Assembly: GCA_949296915.1 (NCBI GenBank) | Contig: CASFPX010000008.1 | Coordinates: 62,001-126,000, forward strand | Source: Onthovicinus sp900555545 | Lineage (GTDB): Bacteria > Bacillota > Clostridia > Oscillospirales > Acutalibacteraceae | Reading direction: 5' to 3' | Length of the DNA: 64,000 bases | Shown here: in pieces, positions 6,569 to 15,024 of the stretch | Layout of the letters: the number at the start of each line of letters is the position of its first letter | How positions within the stretch are numbered: the stretch's first letter is position 1 | The notes under the pieces: generated by a model | The model's database searches: none | Seen by the model: only the letters and a program-made list of their open reading frames with translations | What the model was told of the DNA's origin: nothing | Position numbers and translations under genes: made by a program

Positions 6569-7960
6569 ATGGATAACGGTGTGATGCACCGAATGGCAAG
6601 GGCTGCCTACGGGCAGGCGATTGATGCGGTTTTGCATCAGGTGAAAAAGGACCGTGCAAAGAGCATCTTAAAAATCGTGGAATTGACAGAAAAATATTTC
6701 GGGGCCCAGTTCCCGCAAAAGGTGTATGCCCAGGTCCGGCGGATGCTTGACGATCCCGACGACAAGTGGGTAGGATATGTCAACCGTCTGGTGGATGAAA
6801 TCGACCCGAGGGTGATTCGGCAGACGGCGCTGAACCTCGGCTATGAGGCTGCGCTCAACGGTACCAAAATGATCCGTGAAAATCGAAAAAAGTACGGCTG
6901 TAACATTCCGTGGGTTATCCTGATGGATCCCACCAGCGCCTGCAACCTGCACTGCACGGGTTGCTGGGCGGCTGAGTACGGCAACCGCCTGAATCTGAGC
7001 TTTGACGAACTGGACAGTATCGTTGCACAGGGTAAAGAGCTCGGCGTCTACTTTTATATGTACACCGGCGGGGAGCCGCTTGTCCGCAAGGATGACATCA
7101 TTCGCCTGTGCGAAAAGCATGCGGACTGTGCGTTTCACGCCTTTACCAACGGTACGCTCGTCGATGAGGCGTTCTGCCGCGAGATGCACCGCGTCGGGAA
7201 TCTCACGCTCTCCATTAGTCTGGAGGGATTTGAGGAGGTCAATGATCTACGCCGCGGCACAGGCGTTTTTGACAAAGTCATGGCCGCCATGGATCAGCTG
7301 AAGAAATACGGCCAGCTCTATGGGACGTCCATCTGCTACACCAGGAAGAATGTCGCGGCGGTCACATCAGATGAATTCCTTGACCTGTTGATCGACAAGG
7401 GGTGCCGGTTCACCTGGTATTTCCACTATATGCCCGTGGGGAACGACGCCGCGGTGGAGCTGATGCCAACGCCGGAGCAGCGGGAATATATGTATCACCG
7501 CGTGCGCGAGATTCGTGGGTTCACCGGTGGCAAACCGATCTTTGCCATGGACTTCCAGAATGACGGGGAATATGTGGGCGGCTGTATCGCGGGCGGACGA
7601 AATTATTTCCACATCAATTCAAACGGCGATATGGAACCGTGTGTATTTATTCACTACTCCGACTCCAACATCCGGGAAAAAACGTTGCTTGAGGCGCTGC
7701 GCAGCCCACTGTTCATGGAGTACCACAGGCGGCAGCCCTTTAATCACAACCATCTTCGCCCCTGTCCGATGTTGGAGAATCCGCAGATACTCCCGGAGAT
7801 GGTGCGCCGTTCCGGTGCGCATTCCACAGACCTTCAGTCGCCGGAGTGCGCGGACCACCTGTGTGATAAGTGCGCTGCCTACGCGCGTGAATGGCGCCCG
7901 AATGCAGAACAGCTATGGCAGCCTACCGCTGCAGAAAACAGGAAGACTCGCAGTGTATAA
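6569..7960 (+). CDS. radical SAM/SPASM domain protein
   Basis: The 463-residue protein has an N-terminal helical region of about 110 residues, then a radical SAM core with the cluster motif CNLHCTGC (Cys125, Cys129, Cys132), the TGGEP motif (166-170) and SISLEGF, then a C-terminal cysteine-rich region (CIAGG, NSNGDMEPC, RPCPM, CADHLCDKC) typical of SPASM-type auxiliary clusters. Such enzymes cleave S-adenosylmethionine to start radical chemistry on peptides, cofactors or lipids; the substrate here cannot be read from sequence. TAGGAGTGAC precedes the ATG. It is divergent from its cysteine-less paralogue, regulated probably by the nearby TetR protein, and followed by a 27-residue membrane peptide. 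Confidence 0.92.
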   Translation: MDNGVMHRMARAAYGQAIDAVLHQVKKDRAKSILKIVELTEKYFGAQFPQKVYAQVRRMLDDPDDKWVGYVNRLVDEIDPRVIRQTALNLGYEAALNGTKMIRENRKKYGCNIPWVILMDPTSACNLHCTGCWAAEYGNRLNLSFDELDSIVAQGKELGVYFYMYTGGEPLVRKDDIIRLCEKHADCAFHAFTNGTLVDEAFCREMHRVGNLTLSISLEGFEEVNDLRRGTGVFDKVMAAMDQLKKYGQLYGTSICYTRKNVAAVTSDEFLDLLIDKGCRFTWYFHYMPVGNDAAVELMPTPEQREYMYHRVREIRGFTGGKPIFAMDFQNDGEYVGGCIAGGRNYFHINSNGDMEPCVFIHYSDSNIREKTLLEALRSPLFMEYHRRQPFNHNHLRPCPMLENPQILPEMVRRSGAHSTDLQSPECADHLCDKCAAYAREWRPNAEQLWQPTAAENRKTRSV

Positions 7961-8010
7961 AATGAATGGGAATCCAAGTGAAGATTCGAGATGAGTGGGG
8001 GTGATCAATA

Positions 8011-8094
8011 ATGAAAAAGTTGTTCCTTGGGATAGCCTGTATAGTAGGATTTGCAGCAATTGTGGCGTTTTTCGCAAAGAAGGAGAAAGCGTAA
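8011..8094 (+). CDS. 27-residue single-pass membrane peptide
   Basis: A short frame begins with MKK, continues as a hydrophobic helix of about 17 residues (starting LFLGIACIVGF) and ends in the charged tail KKEKA. GGGGGTGATC lies 6-7 bases before the ATG, an excellent ribosome site for so short a frame. It lies 50 bases after the radical SAM gene on the same strand and before a terminator, so co-transcription is likely. It could be a radical SAM substrate or a membrane accessory. It contains one cysteine. No family is recognised. Confidence 0.6.
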   Translation: MKKLFLGIACIVGFAAIVAFFAKKEKA

Positions 8095-8121
8095 TTGCTT
8101 TTAAAAATACAGACTGAGGAA

Positions 8122-8153
8122 ACAGAGACCGGGAGCTTTGCCCCGGTCTCTGT
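8122..8153. terminator. terminator between the small peptide gene and DUF2238 copy B
   Basis: ACAGAGACCGGG (8122-8133) pairs perfectly with CCCGGTCTCTGT (8142-8153) around an 8-base loop. The downstream T-run is interrupted. It serves convergent genes. Confidence 0.75.
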
Positions 8154-8177
8154 ACTTTAGATCTTTTAAAAATTATT

Positions 8178-8852
8178 TTATTGATCCGTATGTTGGGAGA
8201 CACTGCTCGCAACGGTCTCTGTCTTTTCAGTGTTGTCAGATGCCTTGGAGGGGATCAGTGACCGGATAAAATCAAAGACGTGGCGGCGGTATTTGTACAG
8301 GCACACCGCGCCAAAGCAGGCTGCGCCCAAAAAACCGGCCACAATGTCCCCCATCGTATCGGTGTTGCCGTGTTGAACGCCCATCTGTGCCACGCAGTCC
8401 ACAGTAAACTCGATAATCTCCCAAAATCCCGCACAGGCACAGGAGAAGAAAAAGCTGGTCAACGTCAGCAGCAATGGGTTTTCCGCAATATCCAGGCGGC
8501 CCAACAGCCATCTGGCGGCGTAAAAGCCTACAAATCCCAGGATGATGCCGCTCATAAAGTGGACCACGCGGTCATAGCCGGGGAACAGATCGTAAAATCG
8601 AAGAACGGATCCGGCTGTAGCGGCGACCACAAACAGATTGGCTGATAGAAAAATACCGATCGGGAAACGCAGCAGGAAAATTCCGATCGCAATCAACGCA
8701 AGTTCCATACCGATTTTGTCAAATAACTTGACACCCGGCGGGGCGAAGATGGAAAAGAGCAGGACCATCAGGGAGGCCGTTAAAAAGATCCCCAGTTTGA
8801 CGTGCTGCTCGTGCTCGCTGATTTTCAGATGGCTGCGCAAAAAATTCCTCAT
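8178..8852 (-). CDS. DUF2238 / YjdF-type integral membrane protein, copy B
   Basis: A 224-residue paralogue of the protein at 3804-4478, same length and same strand. It shares FDKIGMELALIAIG, the YDRVVHF segment, WEIIEFTVD and GVQHGNTDTMGDIVAG, and has about six membrane segments. The N-terminus and the cytoplasmic C-terminal tail differ from copy A, so the two may have different partners. The ATG at 8852 follows AAAGGA. It ends convergently with the radical SAM and small-peptide genes. The function of the family is not established. Confidence 0.85.
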   Translation of the reverse strand: MRNFLRSHLKISEHEQHVKLGIFLTASLMVLLFSIFAPPGVKLFDKIGMELALIAIGIFLLRFPIGIFLSANLFVVAATAGSVLRFYDLFPGYDRVVHFMSGIILGFVGFYAARWLLGRLDIAENPLLLTLTSFFFSCACAGFWEIIEFTVDCVAQMGVQHGNTDTMGDIVAGFLGAACFGAVCLYKYRRHVFDFIRSLIPSKASDNTEKTETVASSVSQHTDQ

Positions 8853-9189
8853 GGATCAAATTCCTTTCCCGGCCGCAGTTGCGCACCGTAATCATGGAAT
8901 ACGGTGGATGCCACCGATCCCTGTATCTATTTTATTACAGAAAGGTACAAGTTGCTACAGTTTTCCCGGAAAGTTCAGCAAAAATTCGAAGTTTGTCCAT
9001 ATCGTTAAGACGTCATTTAGAATTATAAAATTTGTATAAATGATAGGGGCGGGTTGTCCTATCGCGGGGAACATATTTTACTGGAACACTGGGCAGTATT
9101 GTGTTATAATCTGGCGCAATTTTACAATTACAGGAGGCGGAATTTATGGTATGATTTTGACTGCTATGAATCGAACGGAGGATCATGAC
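8853..9189. promoter_or_regulatory. divergent spacer between DUF2238 copy B and the MFS gene
   Basis: This 337-base spacer contains no gene. On the plus strand TGTTATAAT (9102-9110) is an extended -10 element for the MFS gene, with only a weak -35. A second strong ribosome site, AGGAGGCGG (9132-9140), precedes a two-codon frame at 9146 and an in-frame ATG at 9151. I did not find the TTAGACAG half-site here, so this copy may not share the operator of the cassette. Confidence 0.5.
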
Positions 9190-10377
9190 ATGAAGGGGAA
9201 TTTTAAAACCACCATTGCGGCGTGCTTTACGGGATATGTGGTACAGGCGATTGTCAATAATTTTGTGCCGTTGCTGTTTGTCACCCTGCAACATTCTTAT
9301 GAGATTCCGTTGAGCCGGATCACCCTGCTCGTGACGATCAATTTTGGTGTACAACTGCTGGTAGATCTGGCATCCGTCCTGTTTGTAGACCGGATCGGGT
9401 ACAGGGCCGCCGTTGTGCTGGCACACGGGTGCTCCGCGGCGGGGCTTATCCTGCTGACGGTGCTACCGGACTTGCTGCCCGACGCCTTTACGGGCATTTT
9501 GATCTCCGTGATCATCTACGCAATTGGCGGCGGACTGATCGAGGTGCTCATCAGCCCGATTATGGAGAGCTGCCCCACGGATAACAAGGAGGCCGCCATG
9601 AGCCTGTTGCACTCCTTTTACTGTTGGGGCCACGTGGGGGTTGTATTGATTTCCACCGCGTTTTTTGCTCTGGCCGGGATTGAAAATTGGCGAGTTCTCT
9701 CCTGTGTGTGGGCTGTGATCCCCATGGCTAACGCCCTTGTATTCCTCCGGGCGCCGATGGTGCCGCTGATCGCGGAGGGGGAAAGAGGGATGCCGGTCCG
9801 AGATCTGTTCCGGAACAAGACCTTTTGGTTCCTGATGCTGATGATGATCTGCGCGGGCGCGAGCGAGCAGTCGGTAAGCCAGTGGGCCTCCACCTTTGCG
9901 GAGAGCGGGCTGGGCGTGAGTAAAGCCGTGGGCGATTTGGCGGGCCCGATGGCCTTTGCCCTCCTGATGGGCAGTGCGCGTGCTTTTTATGGCAAGTATG
10001 GCGAAAGGATCAATTTGGACCGTTTCATGCTCGGGAGCGGAATCCTGTGCGTGTGTGCCTATCTGCTGATCAGTCTGGTGCCGTCGCCGGTTATCAGCCT
10101 GATCGGATGTGCGCTGTGCGGCCTGTCTGTGGGGATTCTGTGGCCCGGTACATTCAGTAAGGCGGCTGCCTCCCTGCGCACCGGGGGGACAGCTATGTTC
10201 GCCCTCCTTGCCCTGGGTGGGGATCTGGGCTGCTCGGGCGGCCCGACACTTGTGGGGCTGGCATCCAGTGCGGCGGGCAATAATCTGAAAATAGGTATTT
10301 TAGCGGCAATCGTCTTCCCGGTGCTGCCGGTGATCTGCCTCTCGATTCAGACCCGGAGCACAAAACGCTGCAAATAA
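9190..10377 (+). CDS. MFS transporter
   Basis: A major facilitator superfamily protein of 395 residues with about 12 membrane helices. Family features are a loop-2/3 motif DRIGYRAA, the stretch MSLLHSFYCWGHVGV (similar to the LH-F-G-G stretch of sugar-type MFS permeases) and a symmetric second half from about residue 205. The substrate is unknown. ATG 9190 is preferred because GGAGG (9177-9181) sits 8 bases upstream; an in-frame ATG at 9151 also has a good ribosome site and cannot be excluded. It stands alone, divergent from DUF2238 copy B. Confidence 0.85.
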   Translation: MKGNFKTTIAACFTGYVVQAIVNNFVPLLFVTLQHSYEIPLSRITLLVTINFGVQLLVDLASVLFVDRIGYRAAVVLAHGCSAAGLILLTVLPDLLPDAFTGILISVIIYAIGGGLIEVLISPIMESCPTDNKEAAMSLLHSFYCWGHVGVVLISTAFFALAGIENWRVLSCVWAVIPMANALVFLRAPMVPLIAEGERGMPVRDLFRNKTFWFLMLMMICAGASEQSVSQWASTFAESGLGVSKAVGDLAGPMAFALLMGSARAFYGKYGERINLDRFMLGSGILCVCAYLLISLVPSPVISLIGCALCGLSVGILWPGTFSKAAASLRTGGTAMFALLALGGDLGCSGGPTLVGLASSAAGNNLKIGILAAIVFPVLPVICLSIQTRSTKRCK

Positions 10378-10446
10378 TTCATGTTAATTTATATAAATAA
10401 ATTATATATTTGGTCTATTTGCACAATGTAATTTTATTAAAAACAG

Positions 10447-10474
10447 TTGTAAAATCATTGCCGCGTGCTATAAT
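10447..10474 (+). promoter_or_regulatory. promoter of the TIGR04076 gene (repeat unit 1)
   Basis: TTGTAA (10447-10452), a 16-base spacer and TATAAT (10469-10474) with an extended TGC in front. The stretch from here to the start codon closely resembles the stretch at 10978-11037. Confidence 0.75.
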
Positions 10475-10501
10475 GAGGGTAAATCGAGAGGGGGAGATCA
10501 C

Positions 10502-10849
10502 ATGAAGAAATGGTACGAGGAAGAGTACGAGTTCCAGATTGAGGTGACGGGCTTCCTGCGTGGCGACCACACGGAGCGCTACTGCCGCAATGGGGAAGAG
10601 ATCGGCGATAAGTACACCTGTACCTACGGCTGCCCCGTCAATCAGGATGGCTATGGTATCTGTTCCAAGACGATGATGATGCTCTACCCGCTCATGGAGG
10701 CGGTACGTAGCGGCGGGGATTTGGAGAACCTCGGTGGCAGCGGCCGGTATACAAAGGATCTCGTCTGCCCGGATGGATGCGTGATGTTCCGTTTGACAGC
10801 CCAAAAGCGCGGGGACTGGAATTTTCACAAGGGGAAATTCTGGGGTTGA
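10502..10849 (+). CDS. TIGR04076-family protein
   Basis: A 115-residue soluble protein with the cysteine pattern of the TIGR04076 family: CTYGCPV near residues 40-46, GICSKTM near 52-58 and CPDGC near 93-97. The cysteines suggest metal or redox chemistry, but the function is unknown. AGAGGGGGAGAT before the ATG is a strong ribosome site. It is monocistronic behind an extended -10 promoter and is followed by a second near-copy of that promoter. Confidence 0.8.
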   Translation: MKKWYEEEYEFQIEVTGFLRGDHTERYCRNGEEIGDKYTCTYGCPVNQDGYGICSKTMMMLYPLMEAVRSGGDLENLGGSGRYTKDLVCPDGCVMFRLTAQKRGDWNFHKGKFWG

Positions 10850-10977
10850 TTCCGTATGGATCAAACGAAAAAGGATAGTAGCCGATATATTTTAATATTT
10901 ATATAATACATATTATAATTTGGCAATTTGCGTCAAAAATTTGGGATATTTATACAACCGGATTCTGTTAAAATCTA

Positions 10978-11005
10978 TTGAAAAACAATTTGCGTGTGCT
11001 ATAAT
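10978..11005 (+). promoter_or_regulatory. promoter of the DUF1648 gene (repeat unit 2)
   Basis: TTGAAA (10978-10983), a 16-base spacer and TATAAT (11000-11005) with extended TGC. Similarity to the promoter at 10447 continues through the leader to an ATG at 11035 that opens a three-codon frame (ATG ATG GAT TGA). Confidence 0.75.
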
Positions 11006-11060
11006 TGAGGTGAAATCGGGAGAAGGTACACGATATGATGGATTGAAAGAAGGGTTTATC

Positions 11061-11423
11061 ATGAAAAATCCGAAATTGTCAGTTTTCCCGTGGAGAAGAT
11101 TACCCTATGGGACTGCGGCGCTTAGCCTTTTACTGGCGCTGGGATTTTGCATTGCCTTTTTCTGCATGGCGCAAAATTTGCCCGAGACCGTCCCGCTCCA
11201 TTGGTCGGAGAACGGGGGGATCGATAAGTGGGGGCCAAAGTCGGGGCTATACCATTTACCCATTATTTCACTGGTGTTTGGCGCCGTGGCCTTCCCAAGT
11301 TCCGTCGCCCTGATCCGCAGGGATCTGAATGGCGCAGCCTATTTTATCAACGGTATTTCGCTGTTCGTGACCTGCCTGATGGCGCTGGTTGCGGCTTTCT
11401 TCGTAAGCGCCGCAGGGGCGTGA
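11061..11423 (+). CDS. small DUF1648-type membrane protein
   Basis: A 120-residue protein with three hydrophobic segments. The stretch LPETVPLHWSENGGIDKWG after the first helix matches the DUF1648 signature found in SdpI-like and other small membrane proteins. The longer SdpI C-terminal part is absent. The ATG at 11061 follows AGAAGGG. The gene has its own promoter and is closed by a terminator. SdpI is an immunity protein in Bacillus, but nothing here shows that role. Confidence 0.75.
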   Translation: MKNPKLSVFPWRRLPYGTAALSLLLALGFCIAFFCMAQNLPETVPLHWSENGGIDKWGPKSGLYHLPIISLVFGAVAFPSSVALIRRDLNGAAYFINGISLFVTCLMALVAAFFVSAAGA

Positions 11424-11472
11424 GTAAAAATTTGGTAGCGAACATCGCTCTCGGCGTTCCGAAATAGCAATA

Positions 11473-11514
11473 AACGGCGGAAGTGCTCATCGAAGGGCTC
11501 TTCCGCCGTTTTTT
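11473..11514 (+). terminator. intrinsic terminator after the DUF1648 gene
   Basis: AACGGCGGAAG (11473-11483) pairs perfectly with CTTCCGCCGTT (11500-11510), followed by a T-run. It lies between convergent genes. Confidence 0.9.
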
Positions 11515-11530
11515 ACCACATAGTTAATCT

Positions 11531-12034
11531 TTACTTTTTCATATACGCCTTTTCAATCTCCGCGACATAGGCGTGATGATAGTCTTTGGCCGGGTACCAG
11601 CGCGCGTCGATGGATTTGTCGGTGAACATGTCGGGCGTGATGTCAAACTCCGCCATCTTACGGCAGATCACAAAGGAGTACGCCTGTTCGATGTACGGAA
11701 CGCCGTCGATAAACCCGGCGGTCAGTCCCGTTTCGGCGGATTTATCGATGTCGCGGCCGGATTTGCTCCCGCAGACGCTCAGCTCCTTCTTATACCCACC
11801 GTTAAAGTTGGAGATCGTGAATCGCTCGTTTGCGTCCACAAATTCCTTTGTGTACCGCTGCGGGCGGATAAAGACGAACGCCGCGTCCTTGCCCCACATC
11901 TCGCCCATGGCGCCCCAGCTGACCGTCATGGTGTTCCACTTTGCCGGCGTGCCCGCGGTGACAAGCGCCCAGTCGTCGGCGATGTATTCAAACACATTCT
12001 TCAGTTCGCGTGCGTTAATTTCCTGGAATTCCAT
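11531..12034 (-). CDS. flavin reductase family / FMN-binding split-barrel protein
   Basis: The 167-residue protein has the split-barrel flavoprotein layout: WALVTAG at the first strand, NTMTVSWGAMGEMWG at the FMN-phosphate region, and FTISNFNGGYKKEL. It probably binds FMN and reduces flavin or a small substrate; the exact reaction is not determinable. The ATG at 12034 follows GGAGGT, a strong ribosome site. It is monocistronic and transcribed away from the arginine operon. Confidence 0.85.
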   Translation of the reverse strand: MEFQEINARELKNVFEYIADDWALVTAGTPAKWNTMTVSWGAMGEMWGKDAAFVFIRPQRYTKEFVDANERFTISNFNGGYKKELSVCGSKSGRDIDKSAETGLTAGFIDGVPYIEQAYSFVICRKMAEFDITPDMFTDKSIDARWYPAKDYHHAYVAEIEKAYMKK

Positions 12035-12238
12035 AAAAATACCTCCAAAACGCTTGAGATTATACATCTATACATCCATTATACGCCGGAGTTTTTGAAT
12101 ATAAAAGTGTTTTTTATATTTTATCTGTCAAAAACTGGTTGGATCATTCGGATTTTAAGATGGAAACGGACGGAATTGCTATAAAAAACGGTTGGCTGGG
12201 ATGGATTCCTGTGGAAGACGACAAAAATACATAAAAAA

Positions 12239-12288
12239 TGAATATTAATGCATAAAATGCTTGATTTTTCGTATAAACAGCGTATAAT
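12239..12288 (+). promoter_or_regulatory. argG promoter with ARG box
   Basis: TTGATT (12261-12266), a 16-base spacer and TATAAT (12283-12288) form the promoter. Just upstream TGAATATTAATGCA (12239-12252) matches the arginine-repressor consensus TGAATWWWWATTCA at all but one base. ArgR/AhrC-type repression by arginine is the natural reading. No argR gene is in this window. Confidence 0.7.
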
Positions 12289-12327
12289 GATGTATAAGTC
12301 AACGACAATTCAAAGGAGATGTCCGAT

Positions 12328-13551
12328 ATGAAAGAGATTAAAAAGGTATTGCTCGCCTACTCCGGCGGCCTGGATACGTCCATCATTATCCCGTGGCTCA
12401 AGGAGAACTACAACAACTGCGAGGTTATCGCGGTCTCGGCCGACGTGGGCCAGGGTACGGAGCTTGACGGACTGGAGGAGAAGGCGAAAAAGACCGGCGC
12501 CTCCAAGCTGTATGTTCTGGATCTCAAAAAGGAGTTTGTTGAGGATTATATCTTCCCCACCATGCAGGCCGGCGCTGTCTATGAGGGCGACTATCTGCTG
12601 GGTACCTCTTTTGCACGCCCGCTGATCGGCAAAAAGCTGGTGGAGATCGCCAAGAAGGAGAATGTGGATGCCATCTGCCACGGTTGTACCGGCAAGGGCA
12701 ACGACCAGGTTCGGTTTGAGCTGGCCATCAAGGCGTTCGCCCCGAATATGCCGATCATCGCCCCGTGGCGGATCTGGAACATCAAATCCCGCGAGGAGGA
12801 GATCGAGTACGCCGAGGCGCACAACATCCCGCTGAAGATCAACCGGGAGACCAACTACTCCAAGGATAAAAATCTGTGGCACCTCTCCCATGAGGGGCTT
12901 GATCTGGAGGATCCGGCCAACGAGCCGCAGTACAACAAACCCGGATTTTTGGAGATGGGCGTCTCCCCGGAGCAGGCGCCCGACAAGCCCACCTATGTGA
13001 CTATCCATTTTGAAAAAGGTGTGCCCACCATGCTTGACGGCGAGGCCGTCGGCGCGGTAGAATTGATTGAGAAGCTCAACAAGCTCGGCGGCGAGAACGG
13101 CATCGGCCTGGCCGATATCGTGGAGAACCGGCTCGTCGGCATGAAGAGCCGCGGCGTCTATGAGACCCCCGGCGGCACCATCCTCTACCGGGCCCATCAG
13201 GTGCTCGAGACGCTGACCCTCGACAAGGACACCCAGCACTACAAGGAGCTCGTTGCGCAGAAGTTTGCGGAGCTCGTCTATGACGGCAAGTGGTTCACCC
13301 CGCTGCGCGAGGCGCTCTCCGCCTTCGTCACCGAGACGCAGAAGACCTGCACCGGCGATGTCAAGCTCAAGCTCTACAAGGGCAATATCATCAACGCCGG
13401 CACCACCTCCCCGAACTCCCTGTACAGCGAGGAGTTTGCGACCTTTGACGAGGATGACGTGTACGATCAGAAGGATTCCGCAGGCTTTATCAACCTGTTT
13501 GGCCTGCCGATCAAGGTCAAGGCGCTCATCGAGGAGAAAAAGGGCAAATAA
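12328..13551 (+). CDS. argG: argininosuccinate synthase
   Basis: Joins citrulline and aspartate with ATP, the penultimate step of arginine synthesis. The product has 407 residues, normal for the family, with the PP-loop AYSGGLDTS (about 10-18), GTSFARPLIGK near 94 and CHGCTGKGNDQVRFE near 116. I chose ATG 12328 because AAAGGAG ends 9 bases upstream; the ATG at 12319 would overlap that site. First gene of a seven-gene arginine operon under an ARG-box promoter. Confidence 0.97.
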   Translation: MKEIKKVLLAYSGGLDTSIIIPWLKENYNNCEVIAVSADVGQGTELDGLEEKAKKTGASKLYVLDLKKEFVEDYIFPTMQAGAVYEGDYLLGTSFARPLIGKKLVEIAKKENVDAICHGCTGKGNDQVRFELAIKAFAPNMPIIAPWRIWNIKSREEEIEYAEAHNIPLKINRETNYSKDKNLWHLSHEGLDLEDPANEPQYNKPGFLEMGVSPEQAPDKPTYVTIHFEKGVPTMLDGEAVGAVELIEKLNKLGGENGIGLADIVENRLVGMKSRGVYETPGGTILYRAHQVLETLTLDKDTQHYKELVAQKFAELVYDGKWFTPLREALSAFVTETQKTCTGDVKLKLYKGNIINAGTTSPNSLYSEEFATFDEDDVYDQKDSAGFINLFGLPIKVKALIEEKKGK

Positions 13552-13632
13552 TCAAAAGCCGTATATCCATCCGGGGAAGTACCGCGGCAAACGGTGCTTC
13601 CCCTTTCAGGCTTTTATCACGGAGGAGACAGT

Positions 13633-15024
13633 ATGAAGCTCTGGGCAGGAAGATTTAAAAAAGAACTCGATCAGACGACGAACGACTTCAACTCGTCCAT
13701 CTCGTTTGACAGCCGGATGGCCGATCAGGACATCCGCGGTTCGCTCGCGCATTCGGATATGCTCTGCAAGCAGGGAATTATCTCGCAGGAGAACCGGGAC
13801 GCCATCCACGCAGGACTCAAGGGGATTCAGGACGATCTGCACAGCGGCAAGCTGGCGATCGATCCCAACGCGGAGGACATCCACACCTTTATTGAAGGGG
13901 AGTTGACCGCCCGCGTGGGGGATGCCGGCAAGCGCCTGCACACCGCCCGCAGCCGGAACGACCAGGTGGCGGTTGACCTGCGCATGAACTTGATGGAGGA
14001 GTGCGGAGAGATCCGCGCCCTGCTCATTGGACTGGTGAAAGTGCTGGCCGATCAGGCGGACAAATACGCCGGTACGGTCATGCCCGGATACACGCACTTG
14101 CAGCGCGCCCAGCCGATCGTGTTCGGCCACCATCTGCTCGCCTATGCGGAGATGCTCCTGCGTGATATCTCCCGCCTGGACGACGCCGTCAAGCGCATGA
14201 AGGTCTGTCCGCTGGGTTCCTGTGCGCTGGCGGGCACCACCTATCCGCTCGACCGGATGATGACGGCGCAGGCGCTTGGATTTGACGACTATTCGCACAA
14301 CTCGCTTGACGGTGTGTCCGACCGCGACTACTGCATTGAACTGCTCTCCTGCTTCTCCACCATCATGGTCCATCTCTCCCGCTTCTCGGAGGAGGTCATC
14401 CTCTGGTGCTCGTGGGAGTTTAAATTCATCGAGCTGGACGACGCCTTCTCCACCGGATCGAGCATCATGCCGCAGAAGAAGAATCCCGATATCGCGGAGC
14501 TTGTCCGCGGCAAGGCGGGGCGCGTCTTTGGCGATCTGATGACCATGCTCACCGTGATGAAGGGCATCCCATTGGCCTACAATAAGGATATGCAGGAGGA
14601 TAAGGAGGCCGTCTTTGACGCGGTGGATACCGTGAAGATGTGCCTGAAAACCTTCACCCCCATGCTCGCCACCATGCGCGTCAACGGGGAGAAGATGCGC
14701 GCGGCGGCAGCCGGCGGCTTCATTAACGCCACGGACTGCGCGGACTACCTGGTCTCCAAGGGACTGCCGTTCCGCGACGCATACAAGGCCACCGGTGAAC
14801 TGGTCGCCCTGTGTATTGAAAAGAATCTGACGCTGGAGACGCTCCCACTTGCGGCGTATCAGGGCGTCTGTGACCTGTTTGGGGAGGATGTGTATGATGC
14901 GATCTCGCTGGACCGCTGCGTGAGCGGCCGCACCTCTCAGGGCGGGCCTGCCCCGCAGAATGTGCGGGCCGAGGCGGCGCGTGTCCATCAGATCATCACC
15001 GCGCTGGAGGGGGAAAAAGCATGA
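13633..15024 (+). CDS. argH: argininosuccinate lyase
   Basis: Splits argininosuccinate to arginine and fumarate. The 463-residue product shows TARSRNDQVA near residue 110 and the superfamily signature GSSIMPQKKNPD near 275-286, which contains the flexible catalytic loop serine. The ATG at 13633 follows CGGAGGAGAC. The argG-argH gap is 81 bases without a clear terminator, and the 3' end overlaps argC by 4 bases (ATGA). Confidence 0.97.
   Translation: MKLWAGRFKKELDQTTNDFNSSISFDSRMADQDIRGSLAHSDMLCKQGIISQENRDAIHAGLKGIQDDLHSGKLAIDPNAEDIHTFIEGELTARVGDAGKRLHTARSRNDQVAVDLRMNLMEECGEIRALLIGLVKVLADQADKYAGTVMPGYTHLQRAQPIVFGHHLLAYAEMLLRDISRLDDAVKRMKVCPLGSCALAGTTYPLDRMMTAQALGFDDYSHNSLDGVSDRDYCIELLSCFSTIMVHLSRFSEEVILWCSWEFKFIELDDAFSTGSSIMPQKKNPDIAELVRGKAGRVFGDLMTMLTVMKGIPLAYNKDMQEDKEAVFDAVDTVKMCLKTFTPMLATMRVNGEKMRAAAAGGFINATDCADYLVSKGLPFRDAYKATGELVALCIEKNLTLETLPLAAYQGVCDLFGEDVYDAISLDRCVSGRTSQGGPAPQNVRAEAARVHQIITALEGEKA

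Noticed and set aside
8853..9189. a third copy of the TTAGACAG operator upstream of DUF2238 copy B
   Set aside because: Only partial matches such as ATTACAG were seen, without an inverted partner.
13606..14988. 460-codon open frame antisense to argH
   Set aside because: Shadow frame with no domain or ribosome site; argH motifs are unambiguous.
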